Shown: positions 9,483-20,168 of the stretch, one piece after another
How positions within the stretch are numbered: position 1 is the stretch's first letter
Layout: each line of letters opens with the position of its first letter
Source of the DNA: Streptococcus oralis
GTDB lineage: Bacteria > Bacillota > Bacilli > Lactobacillales > Streptococcaceae
Direction: 5' to 3'
Assembly: GCF_016028255.1 (NCBI RefSeq)
Contig: NZ_CP065707.1
Coordinates: 1,255,001-1,319,000 of the forward strand
Length of the DNA: 64,000 bases
Program-made: the position numbers and the translations under genes
Notes under the pieces: model-generated
Seen by the model: only the letters and a program-made list of their open reading frames with translations
The model's database searches: none
Told to the model about the DNA's origin: nothing

Positions 9483-9953
9483 TTAGTCATTGAAGAAAAA
9501 TGGTGGCGCAAATTTTTTAAGAATTTCAAAGCAAGTCTGTGCTTCTTCAGCGTTTTCACAGATAAGAAGGCAGACATCATCACCACATACGGTGGCAATG
9601 ATTTGTTTGAAATCAAGTGCATCGAGAACAGCTCCAAACGATTGGGCAAGGCCTGGCAAGGTTTTGAGGACAACCTGATGCTGGACAGGGCGTAGCATGA
9701 CCAAGCCATCTTCCATATAGTTTTCCAAGCGTTTTTCCCACTTGGAGATGGAACCAGTATTTAAGACATAGTAAGAATGATCTGCTTCGCGAACCTTTGA
9801 TAGATTCATGGTTTTGATATCGCGTGAGAGAGTGGCCTGTGTGACTTGGATGTCGTTTTCAGCTAGTAAAGCTTGCAACTCTGCCTGTGTATGAATCTTA
9901 TTTTTAGCTACAAGTGCACGGATGAGTTGGTGTCTATGTTCAGATTTATTCAT
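9483..9953 (-). CDS. ArgR/AhrC-family arginine repressor
   Basis: Transcription regulator of 156 residues. The N-terminal winged helix-turn-helix (about 1-70) includes the family signature TQATLSRDIK. The C-terminal oligomerisation and arginine-binding core has LPGLAQSFGAVLDAL and the GDDVCLLIC strand. Streptococci carry several ArgR paralogs (ArgR1, ArgR2, AhrC), and I cannot say which one this is. It sits 16 nt downstream of pepX on the same strand and is probably co-transcribed, linking peptide use with arginine metabolism. That link is inference. Confidence 0.9.
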   Translation of the reverse strand: MNKSEHRHQLIRALVAKNKIHTQAELQALLAENDIQVTQATLSRDIKTMNLSKVREADHSYYVLNTGSISKWEKRLENYMEDGLVMLRPVQHQVVLKTLPGLAQSFGAVLDALDFKQIIATVCGDDVCLLICENAEEAQTCFEILKKFAPPFFFND

Positions 9954-9969
9954 ATGAGGCTGGCTCCTT

Positions 9970-12243
9970 TTATGAGGGGATGGTGATAGAAGACTGTGTT
10001 AAATCAATAGTTAAGTGGTAGTCTGTATTATCTCGAATTGTAATTTCAAAGTCGGTTGCATAGAGAACAAGGCGAAGTGTGTCACCTTTTTTCAGCATGT
10101 AAATAGTTGGTTGCAGCTCTAATTGCACATCCATCCATTCATCTGTAGTAATATCCTCCACTAACAGTAAGTTATTTCTATTTTGTAAATTAAGGTAGCC
10201 TTTGGTGATGACACGTTGGGCGCTTGGAGTAAATGGCAGTTCGCAGAGATTTTCTAACATGTGGTAGCGACCGTTGTCAATGGTTCTAGCACTTAAAACA
10301 GCTGGATAAGGCTGTAGATATTTCTTTTGTCCAAGTTCCAGCAGTTGAGCAGATAATAAGCCCTTGTTTGTACTTGATTTGACACGAAGTTTTAGCTCCA
10401 CTCGACCATTTAAGTGAATGTCTTGAGTTACTGGAAGGTCAATGGTGATTTGATTGGCTTTTCCTTGGTAAAGTTCTGTATTGAAAGTCTGGTAAGTCTT
10501 ACCATAACGATCAAAATCTTTTTGATCATACTGGTTTTGAATCACCTTTTCTTCAGTTCCAAGAGAGAAGGTATGCAGTTCATCTTGCTTGCCAAAGTCA
10601 TCGAGACTATGCCATGTTTGAGGCTCAGTATTATCTTGCCAGATGACAGTAGGAAGTTGATAGCTTGAGTCAAGTCCTAACAATTTCTTGCTTAACAAGG
10701 CATTCATGGACTCGCGGAAGTCGATCGACTGCCAGTTGTTCATATAGACATGGGCACCATGATGGAAAAAGAGGTGCTTATTGATATGGCTAGGAAGGGC
10801 ATGAAACATCTGGTAAACATGAAGTGGTTTGACGTTCCAATCCTGGGAACCATGCGTAAAGACGACCTCAGCTTGAACCTTGTGAGCATTGAGCAGATAG
10901 TTGCGGTCATGCCAAAACTGATTGTAGTCACCAGTCTTGCGATCCAGTTGCTCTTTTACCTTCTCTAAGTCTGCTTGGTGAGCTTCATTAGTACGAATAT
11001 AGTCGCCAGCTAAGAGATTGCGGGAGTAGGTAAGCTCAGCAAGTGAGTCAAAATCCTCACCTGGATAACCACCAGGGCTAGTCACCAGACCATTTTCACG
11101 GTAGTAGTTGTACCAAGAGGAAATTCCTGCTTCAGCGATGATCACTTCCAAGCCATCAACACCAGTGGTGGCAAGACCATTGGACATGGTGCCTAGATAA
11201 GAAATTCCTGTTGTTGCGACTTTGCCGTTTGACCAGTCAGCCTTGATTTGGCGCTTGCGCGTGTGGTCCGTGAAAGCACGGCAACGGCCATTAAGCCAGT
11301 CAATGACATTTTTATATGCTTCAATCTGCTGGTAGTCCCCATTGGTCATGAGACCTTGGGAATCCTTGGTACCAACACCCGATACATAGAGATTGGCAAA
11401 TCCTCTTGGAAGGAAGTAGTCGTTGAGAGTGTACGAACTATTGATGTGAGTTAGCTTTTCTTCAGCCTCAGAAACGAGTTTGGTTTGACCAAGAGGCTCG
11501 ACAAAATCAATCTCAGGCTTCTCAAGTTCAATAATGTGGGCAGGTTTGACCTCAAGTTCTCCTTCCATTTTGTAGAGAGCTTTGTCACTGGCTTTATCGT
11601 TGGTCCCTTGGTGATAAGGGCTGGCAGTCATAAGAGCAGGGACTTGTTCATCATAACGCGGGCGAATAATGCTGACCTTGACTAAATCAGGGAGACCGTC
11701 TTTATCAGTATCCACACGACTCTCGACATACACGACTTCACGAATGACATCATGAGTAGAGAAGGTTGCCAAGCTCTTACCGTTAAAGTAGTGGTAGTGA
11801 TTATCTTCTGAAATGAGTCCATCACTAACAAGCTGGTCGATGAGCGTATTTCCTTTTTTAGTTCGCGTATTGAGCAATTGATAAAGATTTTCGATGAGAT
11901 CCCCATAAACAATAGAAAAACCAGTTTCTTTACGGAACTGTTCGGCATCCTCAAAGTCAACCAGATAACTAAATCCCAGAAGTTGAAAAGCCACGGTATA
12001 AAAAATCTCAGGAGTCAGGTCACAATCTGACTGAAAGAAGGTAAGGAGATCAGTATCCTTGTCAGCTGCTAAGACAGACAAAGGATAGTCGGTATTTTTA
12101 TAAGTGAAAAAACTCCAGCGGACAAATTGTTCAAGTTGTTTTTTTGATGTTTGTTCTGGTACCAGCTTCAAACCAAGCTGAGATAATTCGCGTAAAACTT
12201 GCGAATGAGAAACAGGCAAGTAGCTGAATTGATTAAAACGCAT
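9970..12243 (-). CDS. pepX: Xaa-Pro dipeptidyl-peptidase PepX
   Basis: Serine exopeptidase of 757 residues, the family's standard length, that removes Xaa-Pro dipeptides from the N-terminus of peptides. The alpha/beta-hydrolase core shows the nucleophile elbow [12 protein letters not shown] (Ser near residue 345), a later Asp in GSQDWNVKP, and the His in HHGAHVYMN. An N-terminal dimerisation domain and a C-terminal jelly-roll domain flank it. No signal peptide is seen, so it is cytoplasmic. The ribosome site AAAGGAG sits directly upstream. It is divergent from dnaE. Confidence 0.96.
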   Translation of the reverse strand: MRFNQFSYLPVSHSQVLRELSQLGLKLVPEQTSKKQLEQFVRWSFFTYKNTDYPLSVLAADKDTDLLTFFQSDCDLTPEIFYTVAFQLLGFSYLVDFEDAEQFRKETGFSIVYGDLIENLYQLLNTRTKKGNTLIDQLVSDGLISEDNHYHYFNGKSLATFSTHDVIREVVYVESRVDTDKDGLPDLVKVSIIRPRYDEQVPALMTASPYHQGTNDKASDKALYKMEGELEVKPAHIIELEKPEIDFVEPLGQTKLVSEAEEKLTHINSSYTLNDYFLPRGFANLYVSGVGTKDSQGLMTNGDYQQIEAYKNVIDWLNGRCRAFTDHTRKRQIKADWSNGKVATTGISYLGTMSNGLATTGVDGLEVIIAEAGISSWYNYYRENGLVTSPGGYPGEDFDSLAELTYSRNLLAGDYIRTNEAHQADLEKVKEQLDRKTGDYNQFWHDRNYLLNAHKVQAEVVFTHGSQDWNVKPLHVYQMFHALPSHINKHLFFHHGAHVYMNNWQSIDFRESMNALLSKKLLGLDSSYQLPTVIWQDNTEPQTWHSLDDFGKQDELHTFSLGTEEKVIQNQYDQKDFDRYGKTYQTFNTELYQGKANQITIDLPVTQDIHLNGRVELKLRVKSSTNKGLLSAQLLELGQKKYLQPYPAVLSARTIDNGRYHMLENLCELPFTPSAQRVITKGYLNLQNRNNLLLVEDITTDEWMDVQLELQPTIYMLKKGDTLRLVLYATDFEITIRDNTDYHLTIDLTQSSITIPS

Positions 12244-12261
12244 GGCGCTCTCCTTTAGAAA

Positions 12262-12282
12262 TATTCTAAATTTAGTATATCA
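12262..12282 (-). promoter_or_regulatory. pepX promoter with palindrome
   Basis: On the minus strand an extended -10 (TGA then TATACT) has its TATACT at 12279-12274. An 18-bp near-palindrome (12262-12279, arms TATTCTAAA / TTTAGTATA, one mismatch) overlaps it and could be an operator. Confidence 0.5.
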
Positions 12283-12368
12283 AAAATAAGGTAAAAAAGA
12301 TATTGTTGACCTGTGATGAAGTTACTTTAAAAGGAATGGTCTCTACCTTTTCATTCTAGTTTTTAAAA

Positions 12369-12408
12369 TGGTATAATAGTACTATATCTAAAGCAAGGAG
12401 GAGAGGAA
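12369..12408 (+). promoter_or_regulatory. dnaE promoter and ribosome site
   Basis: The extended -10 TGGTATAAT has its TATAAT at 12372-12377. A strong AAGGAGGAGAGG ribosome site follows just before the ATG at 12409. Confidence 0.75.
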
Positions 12409-15400
12409 ATGATTGCACAGCTCGACACCAAGACTGTTTATAGTTTTATGGAAAGTGTGGTTTCGATTGAAAAATACGTACAAATGGCTAAAGAATACGG
12501 CTATTCTCACCTTGCTATTATGGATGTGGATAATCTCTATGGAGCCTATCACTTTTTAGAAGTGACTCGTAAGTATGGTATTCAACCTTTAGTCGGTCTG
12601 GAAATGACTTTGGTCAAAAATGAGGAGAATATCTCTCTTCGTTTTCTAGCCCTATCCACTAAAGGTTACCAAGAGTTGATGAAGTTATCCACTCTAAAAA
12701 TGACTGGTCGAAAGAATTGGTCTGACTTTACTAGCCACCTTGAGGATGTTGCCGTTATTGTTCCTTATTTTGAGGGAATCGAACAGCTAGATTTGGGACA
12801 TGATTATTTTATCGGTATTAGTCCTGATACTCCTCAAGAAGTCTTTACCAGACCCATTCTTCCACTGTATCAGGTCAACTCTTTTGAAAAAGAAGATATT
12901 CAAGTTTTGCAAATCTTGTCGGCAATCAAGGACAATGTCAGTCTGAGAGAAGTGGATCTGCACTCACAACAAGGAATCTTTCTACCAGCCTCAGACTTAG
13001 AAGCTCGATTTAAAAATCATTTCCCTCAGGCACTTGCCAATCTTCAAGGTTTGATAGAGAATGTTGATTATCAACTTGATCCAAGTTTAAAACTTCCTCG
13101 CTTTAATCCTGAAAGACCAGCGGTCGAAGAACTTCGTGAGAGGGCTGAGCAAGGGTTGAGTGACAAGGGGCTAACCTCAGCTATCTATCGTGAGCGACTG
13201 AATGAAGAGTTGGCTGTGATTCATGATATGGGCTTTGATGACTATTTTCTAGTTGTTTGGGATTTGTTGCGTTTTGGACGTTCCCAAGGCTACTATATGG
13301 GAATGGGGCGTGGTTCTGCGGTTGGTAGTCTAGTAGCTTACTCACTGGATATTACAGGAATTGACCCGGTTGAAAAGAACTTGATTTTCGAGCGTTTTTT
13401 AAATCGTGAGCGCTATACCATGCCCGATATCGATATCGACATCCCTGACCTATATAGACCAGAGTTCATTCGTTATGTTCGTGATCGCTATGGCAGTCAA
13501 CACGTGGCGCAGATTGTCACTTATTCGACCTTTGGAGCAAAACAGGCAATTCGTGATGTTTTCAAACGTTATGGTGTTCCAGAGTACGAATTAACAAATA
13601 TTACGAAAAAGATCAGTTTTCGAGATACCTTAACCACGGCCTATGAAAAGAATTTGCAATTTAGGCAAGTTATCAATAGTAAGATTGAATACCAAAAAGC
13701 TTTTGAGATTGCTCGAAAGATTGAAGGTTATCCTCGTCAGACCTCTATCCATGCGGCTGGTGTCGTTATGAGTGACCAAGACCTGACGGACTATATTCCC
13801 CTCAAATATGGTGAGGATATGCTCATCACCCAGTATGATGCTCATGGAGTTGAAGCTAATGGTCTTCTAAAAATGGATTTCCTGGGTTTACGTAACCTGA
13901 CTTTTGTACAAAAAATGCAGGAATTGCTTGCTGAATCAGAAGGTATTCATCTGAAAATCGAAGAGATTGATTTGGAAGACAAGGACACTCTGGCCCTCTT
14001 TGCTGCTGGAAATACCAAGGGGATTTTCCAATTTGAACAACCTGGTGCTATTCGACTCTTGAAACGAGTTCAGCCGCAAGTTTTCGAAGAAGTGGTAGCA
14101 ACGACCTCACTCAACAGACCAGGGGCAAGCGATTATATCGATAATTTTGTGGCCCGTAAGCATGGCAAAGAAAAGGTGACGGTACTAGATCCTGCCTTGG
14201 AGGACATTCTGTCATCAACCTACGGAATTATGCTCTATCAAGAGCAAGTCATGCAGGTTGCTCAGCGTTTTGGAGGTTTCAGTCTTGGTAAAGCCGATAT
14301 TCTCAGACGAGCCATGGGTAAGAAAAATGCTAAAGAGATGCATTTCATGAAGGAAGATTTTATCACAGGAGCTATGAAATTGGGGCATACAGAAGAAAAG
14401 GCCAACCAAGTTTTTGCAGTGATGGAAAAGTTTGCGGGCTATGGATTTAACAGATCCCACGCCTACGCCTACTCAGCACTGGCTTTCCAGCTAGCTTATT
14501 TCAAGACGCACTATCCTGCTATTTTCTTTCAAGTCATGTTGAATTATTCCAGCAGTGATTACATTGTGGATGCATTGCAGATGGGCTTTGAAGTGGCTCC
14601 TTTAGCAATCAACAGTATTCCCTATCATGATAAGATTGTTCAGAAGAAAATCTATCTTGGTCTGAAAGCCATTAAGGGCATGCCAAGAGATTTTTCTTAC
14701 TGGATTATCGAAAATCGTCCTTTTTCAAGTGTGGAAGATTTCGTCACACGTCTCCCCAAGAATTACAAGAAACTGTCGCTTTTGACTCCTTTGGTTGAAC
14801 TAGGGCTTTTTGATGAATTTGACAGGAACCGCCAGAAAATCTTAGTAAACCTACCAAACTTATTTGTTTTTGTTGAGGAGTTAGGAGGACTCTTTGCAGA
14901 TGCAAACTATAGTTGGACTGAGGCTGATGATTTTACAGAAGCAGAGAAATTTTACAAGGAGCAGGAACTGATTGGGGTAGGTATTAGTGCCCATCCTCTC
15001 CAAACTCTTGCTAAACAAGCCCTATATCCGACAACACCAATCGCTAATCTTACTGAGGGAGCTCAAGCTACTCTCCTAGTTGAAGTGCAAAAAATAAAAG
15101 TCATTCGAACTAAGAAAGGTGAGAGTATGGCCTTTCTACAGGTTCATGACAGTAAGTCTCGGATGGATGTAACTGTATTTTCTGACCAGTATCGAAAATT
15201 CGCCTCCATCTTATCTGAAGGAAAATTCTACTATATCAACGGCAAGGTTCAATCCCGCGAAGGCCGTCTGCAAATGATTGCACAAGATTTGAGAGAAGCA
15301 GTCGCTGAACGATTCTGGATTCAAGTTAGAAATCATGAATACGATAAAGAGATTTCAAATATCCTAGAACAATACAAAGGCCCTATTCCTGTTATTATCA

Positions 15401-15510
15401 GGTATGTAGAGGAAGAAAAAACAATTGTTTCCTCCCGTCATTTTGTAAAAAAAGACCCTGCTTTACAGGAAAAATTAGAGGGAATTGCTATGAAAACGAT
15501 TTATCGCTAA
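12409..15510 (+). CDS. dnaE: DNA polymerase III subunit alpha (DnaE)
   Basis: C-family replicative polymerase of 1033 residues. In Gram-positives DnaE extends primers before handing over to PolC. The catalytic palm shows GRGSAVGSLVAY and PDIDIDI near residues 305-345. Finger and beta-binding segments follow, then a C-terminal OB domain around residues 890-960. The N-terminal PHP domain begins QLDTKTVYSFMES, so the HxH metal motif of active PHP domains is absent, consistent with a degenerate, non-proofreading PHP. It is followed by pfkA, as in other streptococci. Confidence 0.96.
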   Translation: MIAQLDTKTVYSFMESVVSIEKYVQMAKEYGYSHLAIMDVDNLYGAYHFLEVTRKYGIQPLVGLEMTLVKNEENISLRFLALSTKGYQELMKLSTLKMTGRKNWSDFTSHLEDVAVIVPYFEGIEQLDLGHDYFIGISPDTPQEVFTRPILPLYQVNSFEKEDIQVLQILSAIKDNVSLREVDLHSQQGIFLPASDLEARFKNHFPQALANLQGLIENVDYQLDPSLKLPRFNPERPAVEELRERAEQGLSDKGLTSAIYRERLNEELAVIHDMGFDDYFLVVWDLLRFGRSQGYYMGMGRGSAVGSLVAYSLDITGIDPVEKNLIFERFLNRERYTMPDIDIDIPDLYRPEFIRYVRDRYGSQHVAQIVTYSTFGAKQAIRDVFKRYGVPEYELTNITKKISFRDTLTTAYEKNLQFRQVINSKIEYQKAFEIARKIEGYPRQTSIHAAGVVMSDQDLTDYIPLKYGEDMLITQYDAHGVEANGLLKMDFLGLRNLTFVQKMQELLAESEGIHLKIEEIDLEDKDTLALFAAGNTKGIFQFEQPGAIRLLKRVQPQVFEEVVATTSLNRPGASDYIDNFVARKHGKEKVTVLDPALEDILSSTYGIMLYQEQVMQVAQRFGGFSLGKADILRRAMGKKNAKEMHFMKEDFITGAMKLGHTEEKANQVFAVMEKFAGYGFNRSHAYAYSALAFQLAYFKTHYPAIFFQVMLNYSSSDYIVDALQMGFEVAPLAINSIPYHDKIVQKKIYLGLKAIKGMPRDFSYWIIENRPFSSVEDFVTRLPKNYKKLSLLTPLVELGLFDEFDRNRQKILVNLPNLFVFVEELGGLFADANYSWTEADDFTEAEKFYKEQELIGVGISAHPLQTLAKQALYPTTPIANLTEGAQATLLVEVQKIKVIRTKKGESMAFLQVHDSKSRMDVTVFSDQYRKFASILSEGKFYYINGKVQSREGRLQMIAQDLREAVAERFWIQVRNHEYDKEISNILEQYKGPIPVIIRYVEEEKTIVSSRHFVKKDPALQEKLEGIAMKTIYR

Positions 15511-15545
15511 AAATACGAAAAATAGAAGAATTTTCAAATGAAATG

Positions 15546-16598
<1,053 letters not shown>

Positions 16599-16614
16599 TC
16601 AACTTTAACTAATC

Positions 16615-16638
16615 TGGTAAAATGACCATAAAAGGTCA
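16615..16638 (+). promoter_or_regulatory. pyk promoter with palindrome at start site
   Basis: The extended -10 TGGTAAAAT has its TAAAAT at 16618-16623. The inverted repeat TGACC-N6-GGTCA (16623-16638) spans the predicted transcription start. It is more likely a DNA operator than an RNA hairpin because its left arm is upstream of the start. The regulator is unknown. Confidence 0.45.
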
Positions 16639-16662
16639 AATTATATAAAGGAGTCACAAATC

Positions 16663-18168
16663 ATGAATAAACGTGTAAAAATCGTTGCAACTTTGGGTCC
16701 TGCGGTAGAAATCCGTGGTGGTAAAAAATTCGGTGATGACGGATACTGGGGTGAAAAACTTGACGTTGAAGCTTCAGCAAAAAACATTGCTAAATTGATT
16801 GAAGCGGGAGCTAACACTTTCCGTTTCAACTTCTCACACGGTGACCACCAAGAACAAGGTGAACGTATGGCAACTGTTAAACTTGCAGAAAAACTTGCAG
16901 GTAAAAAAGTTGGTTTCCTTCTTGATACTAAAGGACCAGAAATCCGTACTGAATTGTTCGAAGGTGAAGCTAAAGAGTACTCATACAAAACTGGTGAAAA
17001 AATCCGTGTTGCAACTAAACAAGGAATCAAATCAACTCGTGAAGTGATTGCTTTGAACGTTGCGGGTGCTCTTGACATCTACGACGATGTTGAAGTTGGT
17101 CGTCAAGTATTGGTTGACGATGGTAAACTTGGTCTTCGCGTTGTTGCTAAAGACGATGCAACTCGTGAATTTGAAGTTGAAGTTGAAAACGACGGAATTA
17201 TCGCTAAACAAAAAGGTGTAAACATCCCTAACACTAAAATTCCTTTCCCAGCACTTGCTGAACGTGATAACGATGATATCCGTTTCGGTCTTGAGCAAGG
17301 TATTAACTTCATCGCGATCTCATTCGTACGTACTGCAAAAGACGTGAATGAAGTTCGTGCAATCTGTGAAGAAACTGGAAACGGGCATGTTCAATTGTTC
17401 GCTAAAATCGAAAACCAACAAGGTATCGACAACTTGGATGAAATCATCGAAGCTGCTGACGGTATTATGATTGCTCGTGGTGACATGGGTATCGAAGTAC
17501 CATTCGAAATGGTTCCAGTTTACCAAAAAATGATTATTACAAAAGTAAATGCAGCTGGTAAAGTCGCTATCACAGCAACAAACATGCTTGAAACTATGAC
17601 TGAAAAACCACGTGCAACGCGTTCAGAAGTATCAGATGTGTTTAACGCTGTTATCGACGGAACCGACGCAACAATGCTTTCAGGTGAGTCTGCAAACGGT
17701 AAATACCCACTTGAATCTGTTCGTACAATGGCAACAATTGACAAGAATGCTCAAACCCTATTGAAAGAATACGGTCGCTTGTCATCTGTTAACTTGTCAC
17801 GTAATTCTAAGACTGAGGTTATGGCTTCAGCTGTTAAGGATGCGACAAATTCTATGAATATCAAGTTGGTGGTTACTCTCACTAAGACAGGTCACACTGC
17901 TCGTTTGATTTCTAAATACCGTCCAGATGCTGATATCTTGGCAATCACTTTCGATGAATTGACTCAGCGTGGTTTGATGCTTAACTGGGGAGTTATTCCA
18001 GTAACAACTGATCGCCCATCAAACACTGATGATATGTTTGATCTCGCTGAAAGAATTGCAGTTGAGCAAGGTTTGGTAGAATCTGGTGATGATATTGTTA
18101 TCGTTGCAGGTGTACCACTTGGCGAAGCTGTTCGTACAAACACAATGCGCATCCGCACTGTACGCTAA
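16663..18168 (+). CDS. pyk: Pyruvate kinase
   Basis: Makes pyruvate and ATP from phosphoenolpyruvate and ADP. The protein has 501 residues. The barrel begins MNKRVKIVATLGPA and carries the FRFNFSHG substrate loop, the catalytic FAKIENQQGIDNLDEI segment with the active-site Lys and Glu, and GIMIARGDMGIEVP. A C-terminal effector domain (about 360-501) binds fructose-1,6-bisphosphate in family members. Optimal codons dominate throughout. The AAAGGAG ribosome site is well placed, and a strong terminator follows at 18184. Confidence 0.98.
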   Translation: MNKRVKIVATLGPAVEIRGGKKFGDDGYWGEKLDVEASAKNIAKLIEAGANTFRFNFSHGDHQEQGERMATVKLAEKLAGKKVGFLLDTKGPEIRTELFEGEAKEYSYKTGEKIRVATKQGIKSTREVIALNVAGALDIYDDVEVGRQVLVDDGKLGLRVVAKDDATREFEVEVENDGIIAKQKGVNIPNTKIPFPALAERDNDDIRFGLEQGINFIAISFVRTAKDVNEVRAICEETGNGHVQLFAKIENQQGIDNLDEIIEAADGIMIARGDMGIEVPFEMVPVYQKMIITKVNAAGKVAITATNMLETMTEKPRATRSEVSDVFNAVIDGTDATMLSGESANGKYPLESVRTMATIDKNAQTLLKEYGRLSSVNLSRNSKTEVMASAVKDATNSMNIKLVVTLTKTGHTARLISKYRPDADILAITFDELTQRGLMLNWGVIPVTTDRPSNTDDMFDLAERIAVEQGLVESGDDIVIVAGVPLGEAVRTNTMRIRTVR

Positions 18169-18183
18169 TCTAACATTACAAAG

Positions 18184-18232
18184 CCTATCATATCAAGCTT
18201 TTGTGCTTGTATGATGGGTCTTTTTTCTATTT
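18184..18232 (+). terminator. Terminator after pyk
   Basis: CCTATCATATCAAGC pairs imperfectly with GCTTGTATGATGGG, followed by a six-base T-run. Confidence 0.8.
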
Positions 18233-18290
18233 TAGAAGATAAAAAGAGAGAGATTTTTATTAAACAGAAATGGGAAAAATAGGAGAACTA

Positions 18291-18299
18291 TGGTATAAT
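18291..18299 (+). promoter_or_regulatory. murA extended -10 promoter
   Basis: TGG then TATAAT (18294-18299), about 43 nt before the chosen ATG. No convincing -35 is seen. Confidence 0.65.
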
Positions 18300-18341
18300 A
18301 GAACGTAGAGACCTTTTTAGTAAATTTTGAAAGAGTATAAC

Positions 18342-19601
18342 ATGAGAAAAATTGTCATCAATGGTGGACATCCATTGCAAGGTGAGATCACCATTAGTGG
18401 TGCTAAGAATAGTGTTGTAGCATTAATCCCTGCTATCATACTGGCAAATGATGTTGTCACTTTGGATTGTGTCCCAGATATTTCAGACGTTGCTAGTCTT
18501 GTAGAGATTATGGAAATCATGGGAGCGAAAGTAAAACGCTACAATGATGTCTTGGAGATTGATCCAAGAGGTGTTCAAAACATTCCAATGCCTTATGGTA
18601 AGATCAATAGCTTGCGTGCTTCTTATTATTTCTACGGAAGTCTTTTAGGTCGCTTTGGTGAAGCTACAGTTGGACTTCCTGGTGGATGTGATCTGGGGCC
18701 TCGTCCGATTGACCTTCACTTAAAAGCTTTTGAAGCCATGGGAGCTAAGGTGAGCTATGAGGGAGACAATATGAATTTGTCTGCTCAGGGTAAGGGACTT
18801 CACGGCGCAAGTATCTACATGGATACTGTCAGCGTTGGTGCAACTATTAACACCATGATTGCTGCAGTAAAAGCTAAGGGACGTACTGTCATTGAAAATG
18901 CGGCTCGTGAACCAGAAATCATCGATGTGGCTACCCTTTTGAATAACATGGGGGCTCACATTCGTGGTGCAGGGACTGATATTATCATCATTGATGGTGT
19001 CGAGCAACTTCATGGGACGCGTCATCAAGTCATTCCAGACCGTATCGAAGCTGGAACCTATATTTCACTTGCTGCAGCGGTTGGTAAAGGAATTCGTATT
19101 AACAATGTTCTCTATGAGCATTTAGAAGGCTTTATCGCCAAACTAGAAGAAATGGGCGTTCGCATGACGGTCTCTGAGGATAGTATCTTCGTTGAAGAAC
19201 AGTCTGATTTGAAGGCCATCAATATTAAAACTGCCCCCTATCCAGGATTTGCAACCGATTTGCAACAACCAATTACGCCACTTTTACTAACTGCTCAAGG
19301 TCGTGGAACTATTATTGATACCATTTACGAAAAACGTGTCAACCATGTCTTTGAGTTAGCAAAAATGGATGCGGATATTACGACTACAAATGACCATATT
19401 TTCTACACTGGTGGGCGTGTTCTACATGGTGCCAAGGTGAAAGCTACAGATCTTCGTGCTGGTGCTGCACTTGTCATCGCTGGATTGATGGCTCAAGGAC
19501 AGACTGAAATTACAAATATTGAGTTTATCCTTCGTGGTTACTCAGATATTATTGAAAAATTGCGTAGTCTTGGAGCGGACATTACACTCGTTGAAGACTA
19601 A
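18342..19601 (+). CDS. murA: UDP-N-acetylglucosamine 1-carboxyvinyltransferase MurA
   Basis: First committed step of peptidoglycan synthesis: transfer of enolpyruvate from PEP to UDP-GlcNAc. It has 419 residues and the inside-out barrel repeats of the EPSP-synthase fold. The fosfomycin-sensitive catalytic cysteine is present as C116 in [15 protein letters not shown]. The ATG at 18342 ([12 protein letters not shown]) is preferred to an in-frame TTG 15 nt upstream because it matches family N-termini. Streptococci have two MurA paralogs; which numbered copy this is cannot be decided from this window alone. Confidence 0.96.
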   Translation: MRKIVINGGHPLQGEITISGAKNSVVALIPAIILANDVVTLDCVPDISDVASLVEIMEIMGAKVKRYNDVLEIDPRGVQNIPMPYGKINSLRASYYFYGSLLGRFGEATVGLPGGCDLGPRPIDLHLKAFEAMGAKVSYEGDNMNLSAQGKGLHGASIYMDTVSVGATINTMIAAVKAKGRTVIENAAREPEIIDVATLLNNMGAHIRGAGTDIIIIDGVEQLHGTRHQVIPDRIEAGTYISLAAAVGKGIRINNVLYEHLEGFIAKLEEMGVRMTVSEDSIFVEEQSDLKAINIKTAPYPGFATDLQQPITPLLLTAQGRGTIIDTIYEKRVNHVFELAKMDADITTTNDHIFYTGGRVLHGAKVKATDLRAGAALVIAGLMAQGQTEITNIEFILRGYSDIIEKLRSLGADITLVED

Positions 19602-19616
19602 ACCGTTGAGGTGATT

Positions 19617-20168
19617 ATGAATATTTGGACCAAATTAGCAATGTTTTCTTTCTTTGAAACGGAGCGCTTGTATTTGCGTCCTTTCTTTTTTAGTGACAGC
19701 AAAGCTTTTTATGAAATTGCTTCTAATCCTGAAAATCTGCAATTTATTTTTCCTTGCCAAGCAAGTTTAGAGGAGAGTCAATATGCTCTTGCTAACTATT
19801 TTATGAAGGCTCCTCTGGGTGTCTGGGCAATTTGTAGCCAAGACAATCAGGAAATGATTGGTTCCATCAAGTTTGAAAAAATAGACGAAATCAAAAAAGA
19901 AGCTGAAATTGGTTATTTCTTAAGAAAGGATTCTTGGTCACAAGGTTTTATGACAGAAGTAGTTACCAAACTTTGTCAGCTTTCATTTGAAGAATTTGGT
20001 TTAAAACAATTATCCATCATCACTCATCTGGAGAATCAAGCTAGCCAAAAAGTGGCTCAAAAAGCAGGTTTTAGTCTCTTTCGCCAATTCAAGGGGAGTG
20101 ACCGCTATACTCGTAAAATGAGAGACTACCTTGAATTTCGATACGTTAAAGGAGAATTCAATGAGTAA
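19617..20168 (+). CDS. GNAT-family N-acetyltransferase (RimJ/RimL-like)
   Basis: A 183-residue acetyltransferase of the RimJ/RimL type. The N-terminal segment reads FETERLYLRPF. The central acetyl-CoA strand is EIGYFLRKDSWSQGFMTEVV, where QGFMTE replaces the usual Q/RxxGxG/A loop. The last part has QASQKVAQKAGF. The start at 19617 follows GAGGTGA. Its last eight bases overlap the next gene, so it is in the murA operon. The acceptor (ribosomal protein, cell-wall precursor or small molecule) is unknown. Confidence 0.85.
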   Translation: MNIWTKLAMFSFFETERLYLRPFFFSDSKAFYEIASNPENLQFIFPCQASLEESQYALANYFMKAPLGVWAICSQDNQEMIGSIKFEKIDEIKKEAEIGYFLRKDSWSQGFMTEVVTKLCQLSFEEFGLKQLSIITHLENQASQKVAQKAGFSLFRQFKGSDRYTRKMRDYLEFRYVKGEFNE

